Assembly (NCBI RefSeq): GCF_037076565.1
Contig: NZ_AP029028.1
Coordinates: 2,790,001-2,854,000, forward strand
Origin: Herbaspirillum sp. DW155
Lineage (GTDB): Bacteria > Pseudomonadota > Gammaproteobacteria > Burkholderiales > Burkholderiaceae_D
Length of the DNA stretch: 64,000 bases
Direction: 5' to 3'
Positions 33,523 through 42,305 of the stretch are shown here, in pieces. Each line of letters starts with the position of its first letter. The first letter of the stretch is position 1. The notes beneath the pieces are model-generated. The model was not told the DNA's origin. It made no database searches and saw only the letters and a program-made list of their open reading frames with translations. The translations under genes and the position numbers were made by a program.

Positions 33523-35778
33523 ATGACGACAAGAACACTGCACCAGCCTTCATCGCAACAGTCCGCCTCCCGCCTGCCTGCCACCCCTCTATCGCCCCCG
33601 CGCCTGATGGTGCGCGCCCTGCGCCTGGCCCTGCTGAGCCTGCCGGCCACGGCACCGGCCTGGGCCCAGAGCAGCGCCGCCGATGCGTCCCTGCCCCAGG
33701 TCACCGTGCGCGCCACCCAGGAAGAGCAGGCCACCGGCCCCGTACACGGTTTCGTGGCCAAGCGCAGCGCCACCGCCACCAAGACCGATACGCCACTCAC
33801 CGAGACCCCGCAATCGGTCTCGGTGGTCACCGCTGACCAGATCGCCGCCCAGCAGGCCCGTACCGTCTCCGAAGCGCTGGGCTACAGCAGCGGCATCCAG
33901 GTCTCCACCGGTGCCTTTGCCATCGTGGATACCTCGTCGCTGCTGCGCGGCTTTTCCCTCAACAACGGCGGCTCCTTCTATCGCGATGGCATGCTCACCG
34001 CCTCCAACGCCAGCTATAGCCGTTATGCCCCCGAGCCGTACGGACTGGAGCGCATCGAACTGCTGCACGGACCGGCCTCGGTGATGTTCGGACAGAACTC
34101 GCCAGGCGGCCTCATCAACGTGGTCTCCAAAAAACCGACCACCACGCCGCTGCACGAACTGCAAGTGCAAGTGGGCAGCTTCAACCGCAAGCAACTGGCG
34201 GGCGACTTCGGGGGCGCACTCGATGACAGCGGCGTCTGGTCCTATCGCTTCACCGGACTGGCGCGCGACGCCGGCACGCAAGTCGATGGCACGGTGGATC
34301 GCCGTCTGTTCCTGGCCCCGGCCATCACCTGGCGTCCGTCTGATCGCACCGAGTGGACCGGGCGCTTCGAATACCAGCGCAGCGACGGCCTGGCCAACAA
34401 CGCCTTGCCTGCCAGCGGCACGGTGACCGCCAATCCCAACGGCCAGATTCCGACGAGCACTGCCGTGGGTCGCAGCGCCGACAACAACGAGCACTATGAG
34501 AACTGGTCGCTCGGTTCGCAGTTCTCGCACCAGTTCAACGAAGTGTGGAGCTTCCGCCAGAACCTGCGCTATACCGACTACGACGGTACCCGCAACAGCA
34601 TGCGCTTCGCTGCCTTCTACCCGGCCACGCAATCGGCTACGGCAGCGCTGCAGCGCTGGCGCCTGGGCACCAAGTCCGACACCTTCACCACCGACAACCA
34701 GCTGCAGGCCGACTTCGGCACCGGCGCCATCCGGCACAAGGTGCTCATGGGCGTGGACTTCCACCACACCGCCGGCACCGTGCGTGGCTACGTCAGCCCC
34801 AACACCCTGGCCGGATATGTGCTCTCCAACATCTACACCACCAGCTACGGCAATCTGCCCGCAGTGGCCGAGAACTACAATCTGCGCACGGTGGATGACC
34901 AGCTGGGCGTCTATCTGCAGGACCAGCTGAAGATCGCCGAACGCTGGTTCGTCTCTGCCGGCATTCGCCACGACCGCTCGCAGCAGACCGTCAGCAACGC
35001 CATCGCGCGCACCGAGACCGAGCGCAGCGACCGCGCCAACACCCGCAACCTGGGTCTGGTGCATGAACTGGCCAATGGCTTCTCGCCCTACCTGAGCTAT
35101 ACAGAATCGTTTACCCCCACCACCGGCACCAGCTTCGGCGGCGACATGCTCAAACCGGAACGCGCCAAGCAATACGAGGCCGGCATCAAGTACGCCCCGC
35201 TCAACACCAACGCCCTCTTCACCGTGGCCGTCTTCGACCTGCGCCGCCAGAACGTGGCCACCGCCGACCTGGCCCACGCCGGCTATTCGGTGCAGACCGG
35301 CGCTGCGCGCTCCAAGGGGGTGGAGCTGGAAGGCAAGGTATCGCTCACCGATGGACTGAGCCTGACCTCGAGCTACAGCTACACCAATGCCAAGGTCACC
35401 AGCAATACCGCCACCAGTAGCAGCAGCGCCAGCAACACCGAGGGCAAGGCCTTGCCCGGCGCGTCCAGGCACAATGCGGGCGTGCTGGCGGACTATGCGT
35501 TCCAGCGCGGCAGCCTGGCGGGCACGCATGTCTCGGCCGGCGTGCGCTACATCGGCCGTGCCTACGGCAATGCGCTCAACACCTTCGAAACACCGGCCGT
35601 CACACTGCTGGACTTCGGTGCCCGCTTCGATCTGGGCCGCTTCAACGCCGACTGGCACAACATCGAGCTGGCGCTCAAGATCAACAACGTGACTGATCGC
35701 GTCTATGCCTTCTGCTCCGAACTCTGCGAGTACGGCGCGCGCCGCACCGGCCTCGTGCAGTTGAGCACACGATGGTAA
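33523..35778 (+). CDS. TonB-dependent siderophore receptor
   Basis: 751 residues. Signal peptide (LRLALLSLPATAPAWAQ), TonB box region (LPQVTVRATQ), plug domain (about 90-215; ETPQSVSVVTADQI, RGFSLNNGGSFYRDGM, GLERIELLHGPASVMFGQNSPGGLINVVSK), barrel, and C-terminal TRRTGLVQLSTRW ending in Trp. No N-terminal signalling domain, so it is a transport-only receptor. CSELCEYGARRTG near the end with two Cys is typical of FhuA/FoxA-type ferric hydroxamate receptors, which suggests but does not prove a hydroxamate substrate. It overlaps the following PepSY gene by 7 nt, forming a two-gene uptake unit. Confidence 0.92.
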   Translation: MTTRTLHQPSSQQSASRLPATPLSPPRLMVRALRLALLSLPATAPAWAQSSAADASLPQVTVRATQEEQATGPVHGFVAKRSATATKTDTPLTETPQSVSVVTADQIAAQQARTVSEALGYSSGIQVSTGAFAIVDTSSLLRGFSLNNGGSFYRDGMLTASNASYSRYAPEPYGLERIELLHGPASVMFGQNSPGGLINVVSKKPTTTPLHELQVQVGSFNRKQLAGDFGGALDDSGVWSYRFTGLARDAGTQVDGTVDRRLFLAPAITWRPSDRTEWTGRFEYQRSDGLANNALPASGTVTANPNGQIPTSTAVGRSADNNEHYENWSLGSQFSHQFNEVWSFRQNLRYTDYDGTRNSMRFAAFYPATQSATAALQRWRLGTKSDTFTTDNQLQADFGTGAIRHKVLMGVDFHHTAGTVRGYVSPNTLAGYVLSNIYTTSYGNLPAVAENYNLRTVDDQLGVYLQDQLKIAERWFVSAGIRHDRSQQTVSNAIARTETERSDRANTRNLGLVHELANGFSPYLSYTESFTPTTGTSFGGDMLKPERAKQYEAGIKYAPLNTNALFTVAVFDLRRQNVATADLAHAGYSVQTGAARSKGVELEGKVSLTDGLSLTSSYSYTNAKVTSNTATSSSSASNTEGKALPGASRHNAGVLADYAFQRGSLAGTHVSAGVRYIGRAYGNALNTFETPAVTLLDFGARFDLGRFNADWHNIELALKINNVTDRVYAFCSELCEYGARRTGLVQLSTRW

Positions 35779-37079
35779 GCAGCCTCGCCGCCTGGCTGTG
35801 CCGCCACGCGCCACGCCGTGCGCATCTGGTCCTGCTGCATCGCTGGACCGGGCTGGCCATCGCACTGTTCCTGCTGGTGGCCAGCCTGACCGGCAGCCTC
35901 TTGGCCTTCGAAGACGAACTGGATGTCTGGCTGGCGCCCGAACTGCTGCTGGCGCAACCGGCCCCAGGGCAGGCCGCCACCGACATGCTGGATCCCTACC
36001 AGTTGCGCGCGCGGGTGGCCCGGGCGCTGGCCCCGCGCGTGCAGGTCAACCAGCTGATCCTGCACGTGCAGCCGGGGCGTACGGTGCGCTTCCTGGCCGA
36101 TCCGGCCATCGATCCGGCCAGCGGCAAGCCATATCGGCTGGGCTATGACGAAATCTTCGTCAATCCCTACGATGGTCGCATTCAGGGCGTGCGCGATCGC
36201 GACGAGATCAGCCTGCGCCCTTCCCAGCTGATGCCTTTCCTGTTCAAGCTGCATCATTCGATGGCACTGCCGCGCGTACCGGGGGCGCTGCTCATGGGCA
36301 TCGTGGCCACGCTATGGACGCTGGACTGCTTCGTCGGGATGATCCTCACCTGGCCGCGTGCCCGGCCTTTCGTGGCGAAGTGGAAGCCGGCCTGGCTCAT
36401 CAAGTGGCAGGCCGGCTTCCATCGCGTCAACCTCGACCTGCACCGGGCCTGCGGATTGTGGCTGTGGCTGATGCTGCTGCTCTTTGCCTGGTCCAGCGTG
36501 ATGTTCAACCTGCGCGACCAGATCTACCTGCCGGTCATGTCGCGCTTGCTGCCCTTCGACACCAGCTGGCGCGGCACTGCCCCGCTGGTCCGTCCGCTGC
36601 CGCAAGCGCCGCTGGACTGGCCGCAGGCGCACGCCATGGCGCGTGAAGCCATGGCCGGCTTTGCACGCGAGCGCGGGCTGGTGATCGATTTCGAGGAAAA
36701 ACTGAGTCTGGACCGCCGCCGTGGCTTGTATGCATACATGGTCCACAGCAATGCAGACATCCGCAGCGATACCGGCAATACCGGTCTGCTGATCGATGCG
36801 GCGACCGGCGCGGTGCGTGGTCACTGGCTGCCGCAGGGTGACCGCAGCGGCAACACCTTCAGCAACTGGATCGGCGCGCTGCACATGGGTCAGGTGTTCG
36901 GCCTGCCGTGGCGGATCTTCCTGGCCATCATGGGCGGGGTGGTGAGTCTGCTGAGCGTGACGGGCATCGTGCTCTGGTGGAAGAAACGCGCCGCCCGCCA
37001 GCCCCGTGCCATCAGGACGAGGACGCCGGTGCAAGGTGCTGGCGGCAAGCTGCCAAAGCATCGCGGATCAGGAAATTGA
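35772..37079 (+). CDS. PepSY-associated transmembrane protein (siderophore reductase type)
   Basis: 435 residues: first helix with LLHRWTGLAIALFLLVASLTGSL, periplasmic PepSY-like region with NPYDGRIQGVRD, helices around 170-195 (FKLHHSMALPRVPGALLMG) and 220-245 (HRACGLWLWLMLLLFAWSS), a second periplasmic part, and a last helix (LPWRIFLAIMGGVVSLLSVTGIVLWW). Paired His residues (LHH, HMG, HR) suit b-type heme. Expected to reduce Fe3+ from the siderophore imported by the co-transcribed receptor. Its 3' end overlaps the convergent ECF sigma gene by 68 nt. Confidence 0.85.
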   Translation: MVSSLAAWLCRHAPRRAHLVLLHRWTGLAIALFLLVASLTGSLLAFEDELDVWLAPELLLAQPAPGQAATDMLDPYQLRARVARALAPRVQVNQLILHVQPGRTVRFLADPAIDPASGKPYRLGYDEIFVNPYDGRIQGVRDRDEISLRPSQLMPFLFKLHHSMALPRVPGALLMGIVATLWTLDCFVGMILTWPRARPFVAKWKPAWLIKWQAGFHRVNLDLHRACGLWLWLMLLLFAWSSVMFNLRDQIYLPVMSRLLPFDTSWRGTAPLVRPLPQAPLDWPQAHAMAREAMAGFARERGLVIDFEEKLSLDRRRGLYAYMVHSNADIRSDTGNTGLLIDAATGAVRGHWLPQGDRSGNTFSNWIGALHMGQVFGLPWRIFLAIMGGVVSLLSVTGIVLWWKKRAARQPRAIRTRTPVQGAGGKLPKHRGSGN

Positions 37080-37533
37080 CCAGCGTGGCCGAAATGCCCA
37101 GCTCGGCGGCAATCTCGCGCTGGCTCAGCCCGCCGAACCGGTACAGCTCGAAGGCGCGCTGGGTGCGGGCAGGCAGGCTCTCCAGCGCCCGGCTCACCAG
37201 CGCCAGGGTCTGGCGGCCGATGGCGATGGCCTCGGGGCCTTGGGCCTCGGCGTACATGTCCTGGCCTGCTTCTTCGACGGTGAAGACATCGTTCTCGAAA
37301 CTGCTGCGGCGATGACGGTCGATGGCCAGATTGCGCACCATGCGCAGCAGGTAGGCGTGGGGCTGGTGGATGCCGCAAGGGTCCGCCACTTCACGCAGCT
37401 TGAGGTAGGCATCCTGCACCACGTCGTCGGCGCGGTGCGGGCAGCCGAGGATGCGCTGGGCGGCCTCGCGCAGGCGCTGGCGCTGGCCGATGAAGTGCTG
37501 TTGCAGACCGGTGGACAGGTTGGCGTGGGACAT
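37012..37533 (-). CDS. ECF RNA polymerase sigma factor (FecI-like)
   Basis: 173 residues with region 2 (AAQRILGCPHRADDVVQDAYLKL, YLLRMVRNLAIDRHRR) and region 4 (LPARTQRAFELYRFGGLSQREIAAELGISATLVNFLIRDAL). It is downstream of the FecA-like receptor gene on the same strand, whereas a different FecI lies at the head of the cluster. So one receptor/FecR set may be served by two sigma factors. It lacks an adjacent FecR of its own. Confidence 0.88.
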   Translation of the reverse strand: MSHANLSTGLQQHFIGQRQRLREAAQRILGCPHRADDVVQDAYLKLREVADPCGIHQPHAYLLRMVRNLAIDRHRRSSFENDVFTVEEAGQDMYAEAQGPEAIAIGRQTLALVSRALESLPARTQRAFELYRFGGLSQREIAAELGISATLVNFLIRDALAACRQHLAPASSS

Positions 37534-37557
37534 GGGAACAGGTCTCCTGATGAAGGG

Positions 37558-40011
37558 CTACCAGCGATAGCGGGCGCTGAGCACCGCCATGCGCTGCTCA
37601 CCCCAGAAACAGGTCAGCGTGGGTTCGGCCAGGCAAGAGGTGGTGTGCCGGTTGGTCAGGTTGCTGACGTTGAGGGCATAGCGCCAATGGCCCTGATCCA
37701 GGCGCAGCATGGCGTCCAGCAGGACCGTGGCGGCGTTGCGTACGGTGTTGGCGGCATTGGCGTAGCTGGCCCCGGCATAGCGCACGCCGGCCCCCATGCC
37801 CAGGCCGGGCAGCGGCGCGCCCGGCGTGTAGTCCAGCCACAGGCTGGCGGCCTGACGCGGGACCAGCATCGGCGCCTTGCCCACCAGAGTCGGGTCGGCG
37901 TGCGCCGTGTTGATCGCCTGCGTATAGCTATAGGCCGCCTGCAGATTGAGCCCCGGCCGCAGCGCGCCGCGTGCTTCCAGCTCCAGTCCGCGCGAACGCA
38001 CCTGACTCTGGTCGACGGAGAAATTGGCATTGTCGGGATCGCTGGAGAGCACGTGATCCTTGCTGATCTGGTACAGCGCTGCGGTGTACAGCACCCGTCC
38101 GGCTTGCGGCTGGAACTTGATGCCGGCCTCGACCTGTCGCCCGTGGCTGGGAGCGAAGGGCCGGCCTGCCGCATCCTGCCCCGCCTGCGGCAGGAAGGAG
38201 GTGCTCACGCTGAGGTAAGGCACCAGCGCCGCGCTGAGCTTCCAGGACAGCCCGGCGCGATGGCTCCAGGCATAGGTGCGCGTGTCGGTGCGCGCTGCGG
38301 TGGTGATGTTGCGGGTGGTATCGGTCACGCGGTCGTAGCGGCTGCCCAAGGTCCAGACCAGCGCGCCTTGACGGATCTGGTCCTGCGCGTAGAGGCCACT
38401 CTGCTGCATGTCTTCCTGCAACTGCGCCACCAGTTGCGACGCCATCGGGATCGGCAGGCCGTAGACCGGCTGCGTCAGGTCCAGGCTGGGCGCGTTGCCA
38501 CGGTAGCGTTGCTCGTCCTGATGCATGCGGCTCAGGTCCAGGCCCAGCACCACCGTATGTTCGCTGGCACCTTGCCGGAACTGCCCTTGCAGGCGCGTGT
38601 CGAGCTGGGTGCTTTGCAACTGCGTGTCGTAGAGGGCGGCCGCGCGGGTGAGCACGTTGCCCGTCAGGCTGACCGGATTGAGGACCGAATACTGCGAGCG
38701 CAGGCCGGCCTGACGGAAGTCCTGCTGCAATTGCCAGTGCGCATCCAGGCGATGCGCCAACTGCCAGCCCAACGACCATTGTTCGACACGCTGGCGGTCG
38801 ATGCCGGGATCGCCCACCAGCGTAGGCGAGAGACTGCCGTCGGCGTTGACGGCAGTCCAGCGGCTGCTGCCGTTGCGATCCTTGAGATAGTCGGCCAGCA
38901 GGATGAGGCTGGTATCAGCGCCCAGGCGCAGCTTGAGCGAAGGCGCGAGATAGAGGCGGTCGTTTTCCACGGCACGGCCGTTGCCGTAACGGAACTGGGT
39001 ATCGCTATCGCGCGCCAGGGCGACGATGCGGCCCTGGACCTGGCCTTCCTGGTCGAGCTGGCCACTGAGGTCCGCGGCCATCTGGCGCTGCTCGAAGGTG
39101 CCGGCGGCCACCTCGATTTCATTGGCCGCGTCCGCCCCGGCGAGCTTGCTGATGCGGTTGACCACCCCGCCCGGATCGCCCTGCCCGACACTGGCCGAGG
39201 CCGCACCGCGCAGGACCTCCACCCGCTCCAGGCCGTAGGCTTCGGTACGGAACATGCCGAAGCCCACCACCACCTGACGCAATCCATTGAGGTAATCGCT
39301 GGTGTTCTGCGCATTGATGAAGCCGCGCAGATTGAAGTAGTCGTAGCCGCGCGGGTCCACGCCGTGGGTCTGGGTATTGGCACCGGGCAGGTAGCGCAGT
39401 ACGTCCATGACGCTGGCCGCACCGCGCGCCTCCATTTCTTCGCGGGTGACCACCGACAGCGATTGCGGAATCTCCAGTAGCGGCGTGTCGGTGCGGGTAG
39501 CGGTGCGGCCACTGAAAGCGCCGTAGCCGCCCTCGCCCCCCTCGCTCATGCGCCCCTGGTTGAGCGGCAGGCCGTCAGGGCTGCCGACGATGACGACCTG
39601 CCTGAGGCGCTGGGCCTGCTCGGGCACGGTGTCATTGCCCGACGAGGCTGGCGCACGCCATTGCAGACCGTAGCTGCCGCCCGCGGTGCGGACCGCCCGC
39701 AAGCCGCTGCCGGCCAGCAGTCGGGCCAGGCCTTCGTCCACGCCGAGATCCCCGTCCAGCGCCGGGGCGTAGCGGCCCTGCACCATGTCTGGCGCATAGG
39801 ACAGCGTAATGCCGGCCAGTCTGGCAAAACGGTTCAGGCTCTCGTCGAGGGGGCCGGCGCTGATCTGGTAATGGCGGCGCGGCGCGCCCGTCTCCTGCGG
39901 CCACGACGCTGCACAGGCCACCAGCAAGGCGCAGGCCAGCAGCAGGCGCCACCGCGCAAGGCAGGCGCGGCGCATGCGGTCAGCGTGCAGCGAGGAAAAA
40001 AGGACGGGCAT
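37558..40011 (-). CDS. TonB-dependent transducer with N-terminal signalling domain (FecA-type)
   Basis: About 817 residues. After an N-terminal hydrophobic segment (LLLACALLVACAASWP) comes the secretin/TonB short N-terminal domain (about 45-112; ISAGPLDESLNRFARLAGITLSY), which signals to FecR. Then the plug (IPQSLSVVTREEM, YFNLRGFINAQNTSDYLNG, LERVEVLRGAASASVGQGDPGG) and the barrel, ending VLSARYRW. A Cys pair before the end (CLAEPTLTCFWG) recalls ferric siderophore receptors. Start could be ATG 40011 or ATG 39975; neither has a good ribosome site. It is downstream of FecI-FecR and upstream of a second sigma gene. Confidence 0.9.
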   Translation of the reverse strand: MPVLFSSLHADRMRRACLARWRLLLACALLVACAASWPQETGAPRRHYQISAGPLDESLNRFARLAGITLSYAPDMVQGRYAPALDGDLGVDEGLARLLAGSGLRAVRTAGGSYGLQWRAPASSGNDTVPEQAQRLRQVVIVGSPDGLPLNQGRMSEGGEGGYGAFSGRTATRTDTPLLEIPQSLSVVTREEMEARGAASVMDVLRYLPGANTQTHGVDPRGYDYFNLRGFINAQNTSDYLNGLRQVVVGFGMFRTEAYGLERVEVLRGAASASVGQGDPGGVVNRISKLAGADAANEIEVAAGTFEQRQMAADLSGQLDQEGQVQGRIVALARDSDTQFRYGNGRAVENDRLYLAPSLKLRLGADTSLILLADYLKDRNGSSRWTAVNADGSLSPTLVGDPGIDRQRVEQWSLGWQLAHRLDAHWQLQQDFRQAGLRSQYSVLNPVSLTGNVLTRAAALYDTQLQSTQLDTRLQGQFRQGASEHTVVLGLDLSRMHQDEQRYRGNAPSLDLTQPVYGLPIPMASQLVAQLQEDMQQSGLYAQDQIRQGALVWTLGSRYDRVTDTTRNITTAARTDTRTYAWSHRAGLSWKLSAALVPYLSVSTSFLPQAGQDAAGRPFAPSHGRQVEAGIKFQPQAGRVLYTAALYQISKDHVLSSDPDNANFSVDQSQVRSRGLELEARGALRPGLNLQAAYSYTQAINTAHADPTLVGKAPMLVPRQAASLWLDYTPGAPLPGLGMGAGVRYAGASYANAANTVRNAATVLLDAMLRLDQGHWRYALNVSNLTNRHTTSCLAEPTLTCFWGEQRMAVLSARYRW

Positions 40012-40094
40012 GAAAAATGACAAGAAAATTCATCTGGGTTCTCCTGGTATGCCGAACCAGCCCGTCAAAACCCGTAATTTCTGTCAAAAAATTT

Positions 40095-41141
40095 TTATCG
40101 GCCGTTCAGCGCCACCACCCGGACCCAAAACCGCGTGCGCCGTTCGATGGCCACCGGCAGCGCCTGGGCCAGCGCATCCAGCGCAGCCTCGCTGTCGCGC
40201 AGCTGGAACACGCCCGACACCAGCAAGGACGCCGCCTCGTCGTCGCACTGCAGCCAGCCGTGGCGGTAGCGCGCCATCTCGGCCACCACCTCGCCCAGCC
40301 GCATCTGGCGGGCCACCAGCGTGCCGTCGAGCCAGGCCGTGGGGTCCATCGCGGCGGCCCCGGTGGCTTGCCGTTGCAGGCTGCCCAGGCCATCGATCTC
40401 CACCGTCTCGCCGGGCGCGATGACGACCCCGGTGCCCTGCCCTGGGTTGACGGCCACCCGGCCTTCCAGCACCGTCAGGCGCGTGACGCCCTCCTGCTGG
40501 CGCACCGCAAAGCGCGTGCCCAAGGCCTGCAGGCGGGCCTGTGCGGTCTGTACGAGGAAAGGACGATGCCGGGGTGAAAGCGCATCGGCACCGGTATCGA
40601 TGAAGATTTCGCCGCGCTGCAAGGCCAGCAGGCGCTGCCCGGCATCGAAATGCAGGCGCACGGCGGTATCGGTATTCAACGCCAGCCGCGTGCCATCCCC
40701 CAGCACCACGCGCCGCTGGTCACCCGTGCCGGTGGCGTAACGCTGACCGTCGATCTGGTCGAACAGGCCCGCCTGACGCCCCGCCAGCGTGACCAGCGCG
40801 ACACCGCCCAGGCCCAGGGCCACGCCGCCCAGCCAGCGGCGCCGCGACTGACGGCGGCCGCGCGCGCGGGCCAGTGCCGACAGCGGTTGCTGCCATTGTG
40901 CCGGGGACACGGGCAGGGCCACCAGGCGCTGGAATTGCGCTTCCGCGGCCATGAGTTCGGACCACACGGCCTCATGACGGGCATCCTCGGCGCGCCAGGC
41001 ATCGATGCGGGCCTGCAATGCGGCATCGGCCGCACTATGGCCGGCCTGGGCACGCAGCCTGACCAGCCAGGCGATGGCCTGCTCCAGGACCGGATCGGGC
41101 GAGGCGGCGGGCGATGAAGTGGCGGGCATCTCAGCGGGCAT
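40095..41141 (-). CDS. fecR: FecR-type anti-sigma/sigma regulator
   Basis: 348 residues. An N-terminal cytosolic part (DUF4880-like, VLEQAIAWLVRLRAQAGH with AWRAEDARHEAVWSEL) binds the sigma factor, one helix (about 105-125; GGVALGLGGVALVTLAG) crosses the membrane, and a periplasmic FecR domain (RYATGTGDQRRVVLGDGTRLALNTDTAV, LQRGEIFIDTG) ends in a region that contacts the receptor's N-terminal domain. It starts 15 nt after the fecI stop. Confidence 0.9.
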   Translation of the reverse strand: MPAEMPATSSPAASPDPVLEQAIAWLVRLRAQAGHSAADAALQARIDAWRAEDARHEAVWSELMAAEAQFQRLVALPVSPAQWQQPLSALARARGRRQSRRRWLGGVALGLGGVALVTLAGRQAGLFDQIDGQRYATGTGDQRRVVLGDGTRLALNTDTAVRLHFDAGQRLLALQRGEIFIDTGADALSPRHRPFLVQTAQARLQALGTRFAVRQQEGVTRLTVLEGRVAVNPGQGTGVVIAPGETVEIDGLGSLQRQATGAAAMDPTAWLDGTLVARQMRLGEVVAEMARYRHGWLQCDDEAASLLVSGVFQLRDSEAALDALAQALPVAIERRTRFWVRVVALNGR

Positions 41142-41156
41142 GAAGGCACACAGGGG

Positions 41157-41681
41157 CTAGCTCGCCTGCCAGGCTTGCCGCATCAGGTAGCAATGGCGGA
41201 TCGACGCGGCCATGTATTTTTCGACGCTGCTGAGCGAGACACCCATGCGCTGGGCAATCTGCGCGTAGCTCAGGTCTTCCAGACGGGACATCAGAAAGGC
41301 TTCGCGCGCCCGGGCGCCCAGGCCGTCGAGCATGGCGTCAATGGCAGCCAGCGCCTCCACCAGCAGCATGCGCGCCTCGGGCGAGATCACCTCCGGCGCC
41401 GGCAAATGGGCGATGGCCTCCAGGCAGGCGCGCTCGACTTCATCACGCCGCACCTTGTCCACCACCAGCCCGTGCGCGATGCGGCTGAGCCAGGCGCGCG
41501 GCTCGCGCAGGTCGGCCAGCGCCTGCGGCTTGCCCAGCACACGCAGGAAAGTATCCTGCGCCAGATCGGCCGCATCCACACTACAGCCCAGACGCCGCCG
41601 CAGCCACTGCTGCAGCCAGCCATGATGCTCGCGATAGAGCGTCTGGACGTGCTGGGCGTCGGCGGTGGGCGGGACGGGCAT
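41157..41681 (-). CDS. fecI: ECF sigma factor FecI-like, Fur-controlled
   Basis: 174 residues with region 2 (DAADLAQDTFLRVLG, PRAWLSRIAHGLVVDKVRR) and region 4 (LGARAREAFLMSRLEDLSYAQIAQRMGVSLSSVEKYMAASIRHC); SVEKYM is the FecI-like recognition helix. Heads the FecI-FecR-FecA operon and is preceded by a promoter with an overlapping Fur box, the classical two-step control: low iron makes FecI, ligand-bound receptor activates it. Confidence 0.92.
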   Translation of the reverse strand: MPVPPTADAQHVQTLYREHHGWLQQWLRRRLGCSVDAADLAQDTFLRVLGKPQALADLREPRAWLSRIAHGLVVDKVRRDEVERACLEAIAHLPAPEVISPEARMLLVEALAAIDAMLDGLGARAREAFLMSRLEDLSYAQIAQRMGVSLSSVEKYMAASIRHCYLMRQAWQAS

Positions 41682-41703
41682 GGGGCGGCGGGAGAAGGTG
41701 TCA

Positions 41704-41722
41704 GATAATAATAATTCTCATT
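41704..41722. promoter_or_regulatory. Fur box before fecI
   Basis: GATAATAATAATTCTCATT, a good match to the 19-bp Fur consensus, overlapping the -10 element of the fecI promoter by three bases and 23 nt from the start codon. Confidence 0.8.
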
Positions 41723-41748
41723 TTAATGTTCGATATGAAGTTTGACAA
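41720..41748 (-). promoter_or_regulatory. Sigma-70-type promoter of fecI
   Basis: Minus strand TTGTCA (41748-41743), a 17-nt spacer, and TAAAAT (41725-41720). Near-consensus and overlapped by the Fur box. Confidence 0.7.
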
Positions 41749-41882
41749 CGCCCGACGATGCGCCACTCCTGGCCGGCGATCAGCATTTCCGAGCTGCGGC
41801 CGGCCGTCTGTCGTGGTTTTCCCGCCCATCCAGTCCAATTGGACTAGTTTCTTTCCTGGCAAGCACAGCTAGAATCGCCGCT

Positions 41883-41960
41883 GTAGATGAGTCGCCCTGG
41901 AGGGGGGAAAAGACCGGACCGCATAGCGCGGCGCTGGCAGCTCGGGGGGGACTCATCTGC
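41883..41960. ncRNA. Candidate structured RNA (long closing stem)
   Basis: TGTAGATGAGTC near the start pairs with GACTCATCTGCA near the end (11 of 12 positions), and adjacent GCCC can pair with the GGGG run before GACTCATC. The enclosed 50 nt holds further GC pairing (ACCGGACC, GCGCGGCGC). A TAGAAT hexamer lies just upstream on the plus strand, so transcription could start at the stem. No known riboswitch class was recognised; it could equally be a DNA-level repeat. Confidence 0.4.
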
Positions 41961-42155
41961 ATTCTGTTCGCCCCGCCTCATTGAGCCTGCCTCATCACTG
42001 CCCTCCCCCCTGCCCGACACTTCACCGACCGGCGAGCGCCACTTGGCGCATTCACGATCCCCGCTCACGCAGTCTGCTTGAAGACGCTCGCGCCGATTCC
42101 GCTGGGCCGCATGATGGGCTATTCGTTTGCAGAGCATGTATGGCTTGACGCCTGA

Positions 42156-42181
42156 TCTGATCCATACATCTGATCCATACA
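42156..42181. repeat. 13-bp tandem repeat upstream of response-regulator gene
   Basis: TCTGATCCATACA occurs twice in direct succession. With GTATGG 18 bp upstream it can also form an inverted repeat with CCATAC. Could be a regulator binding array. Confidence 0.6.
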
Positions 42182-42305
42182 AGCAGTTTCAGACGACGGG
42201 GCGCCGGCCGGTGTTGGCAGCGCCCCGTCGGTATGCAGGCACACGGCCGCGCTTTTGCCTTAGACTCTATCGCCGTCCGGACAGACCCAGGGAGCAGGAC
42301 AAGCG

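Larger units (their letters stand above)
41749..42305. other. Long intergenic region with palindrome, large hairpin and tandem repeat
   Basis: No protein gene is supported. It contains GTCCAATTGGAC (perfect 12-bp palindrome, about 41836-41847), a TAGAAT -10-like hexamer near 41870, the 41883-41960 hairpin element, and a 13-bp tandem repeat at 42156-42181 near the regulator gene start. The length and structure suggest regulatory or non-coding RNA content. Confidence 0.5.

Noticed and set aside
33589..35865. 758-residue minus-strand frame opposite the TonB receptor
   Set aside because: Composition is a shadow of GC-rich codons; the plus strand carries a complete receptor.
41883..41960. Known riboswitch (cobalamin, FMN, manganese, mini-ykkC)
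   Set aside because: None of the conserved core motifs that I know from these classes is present.
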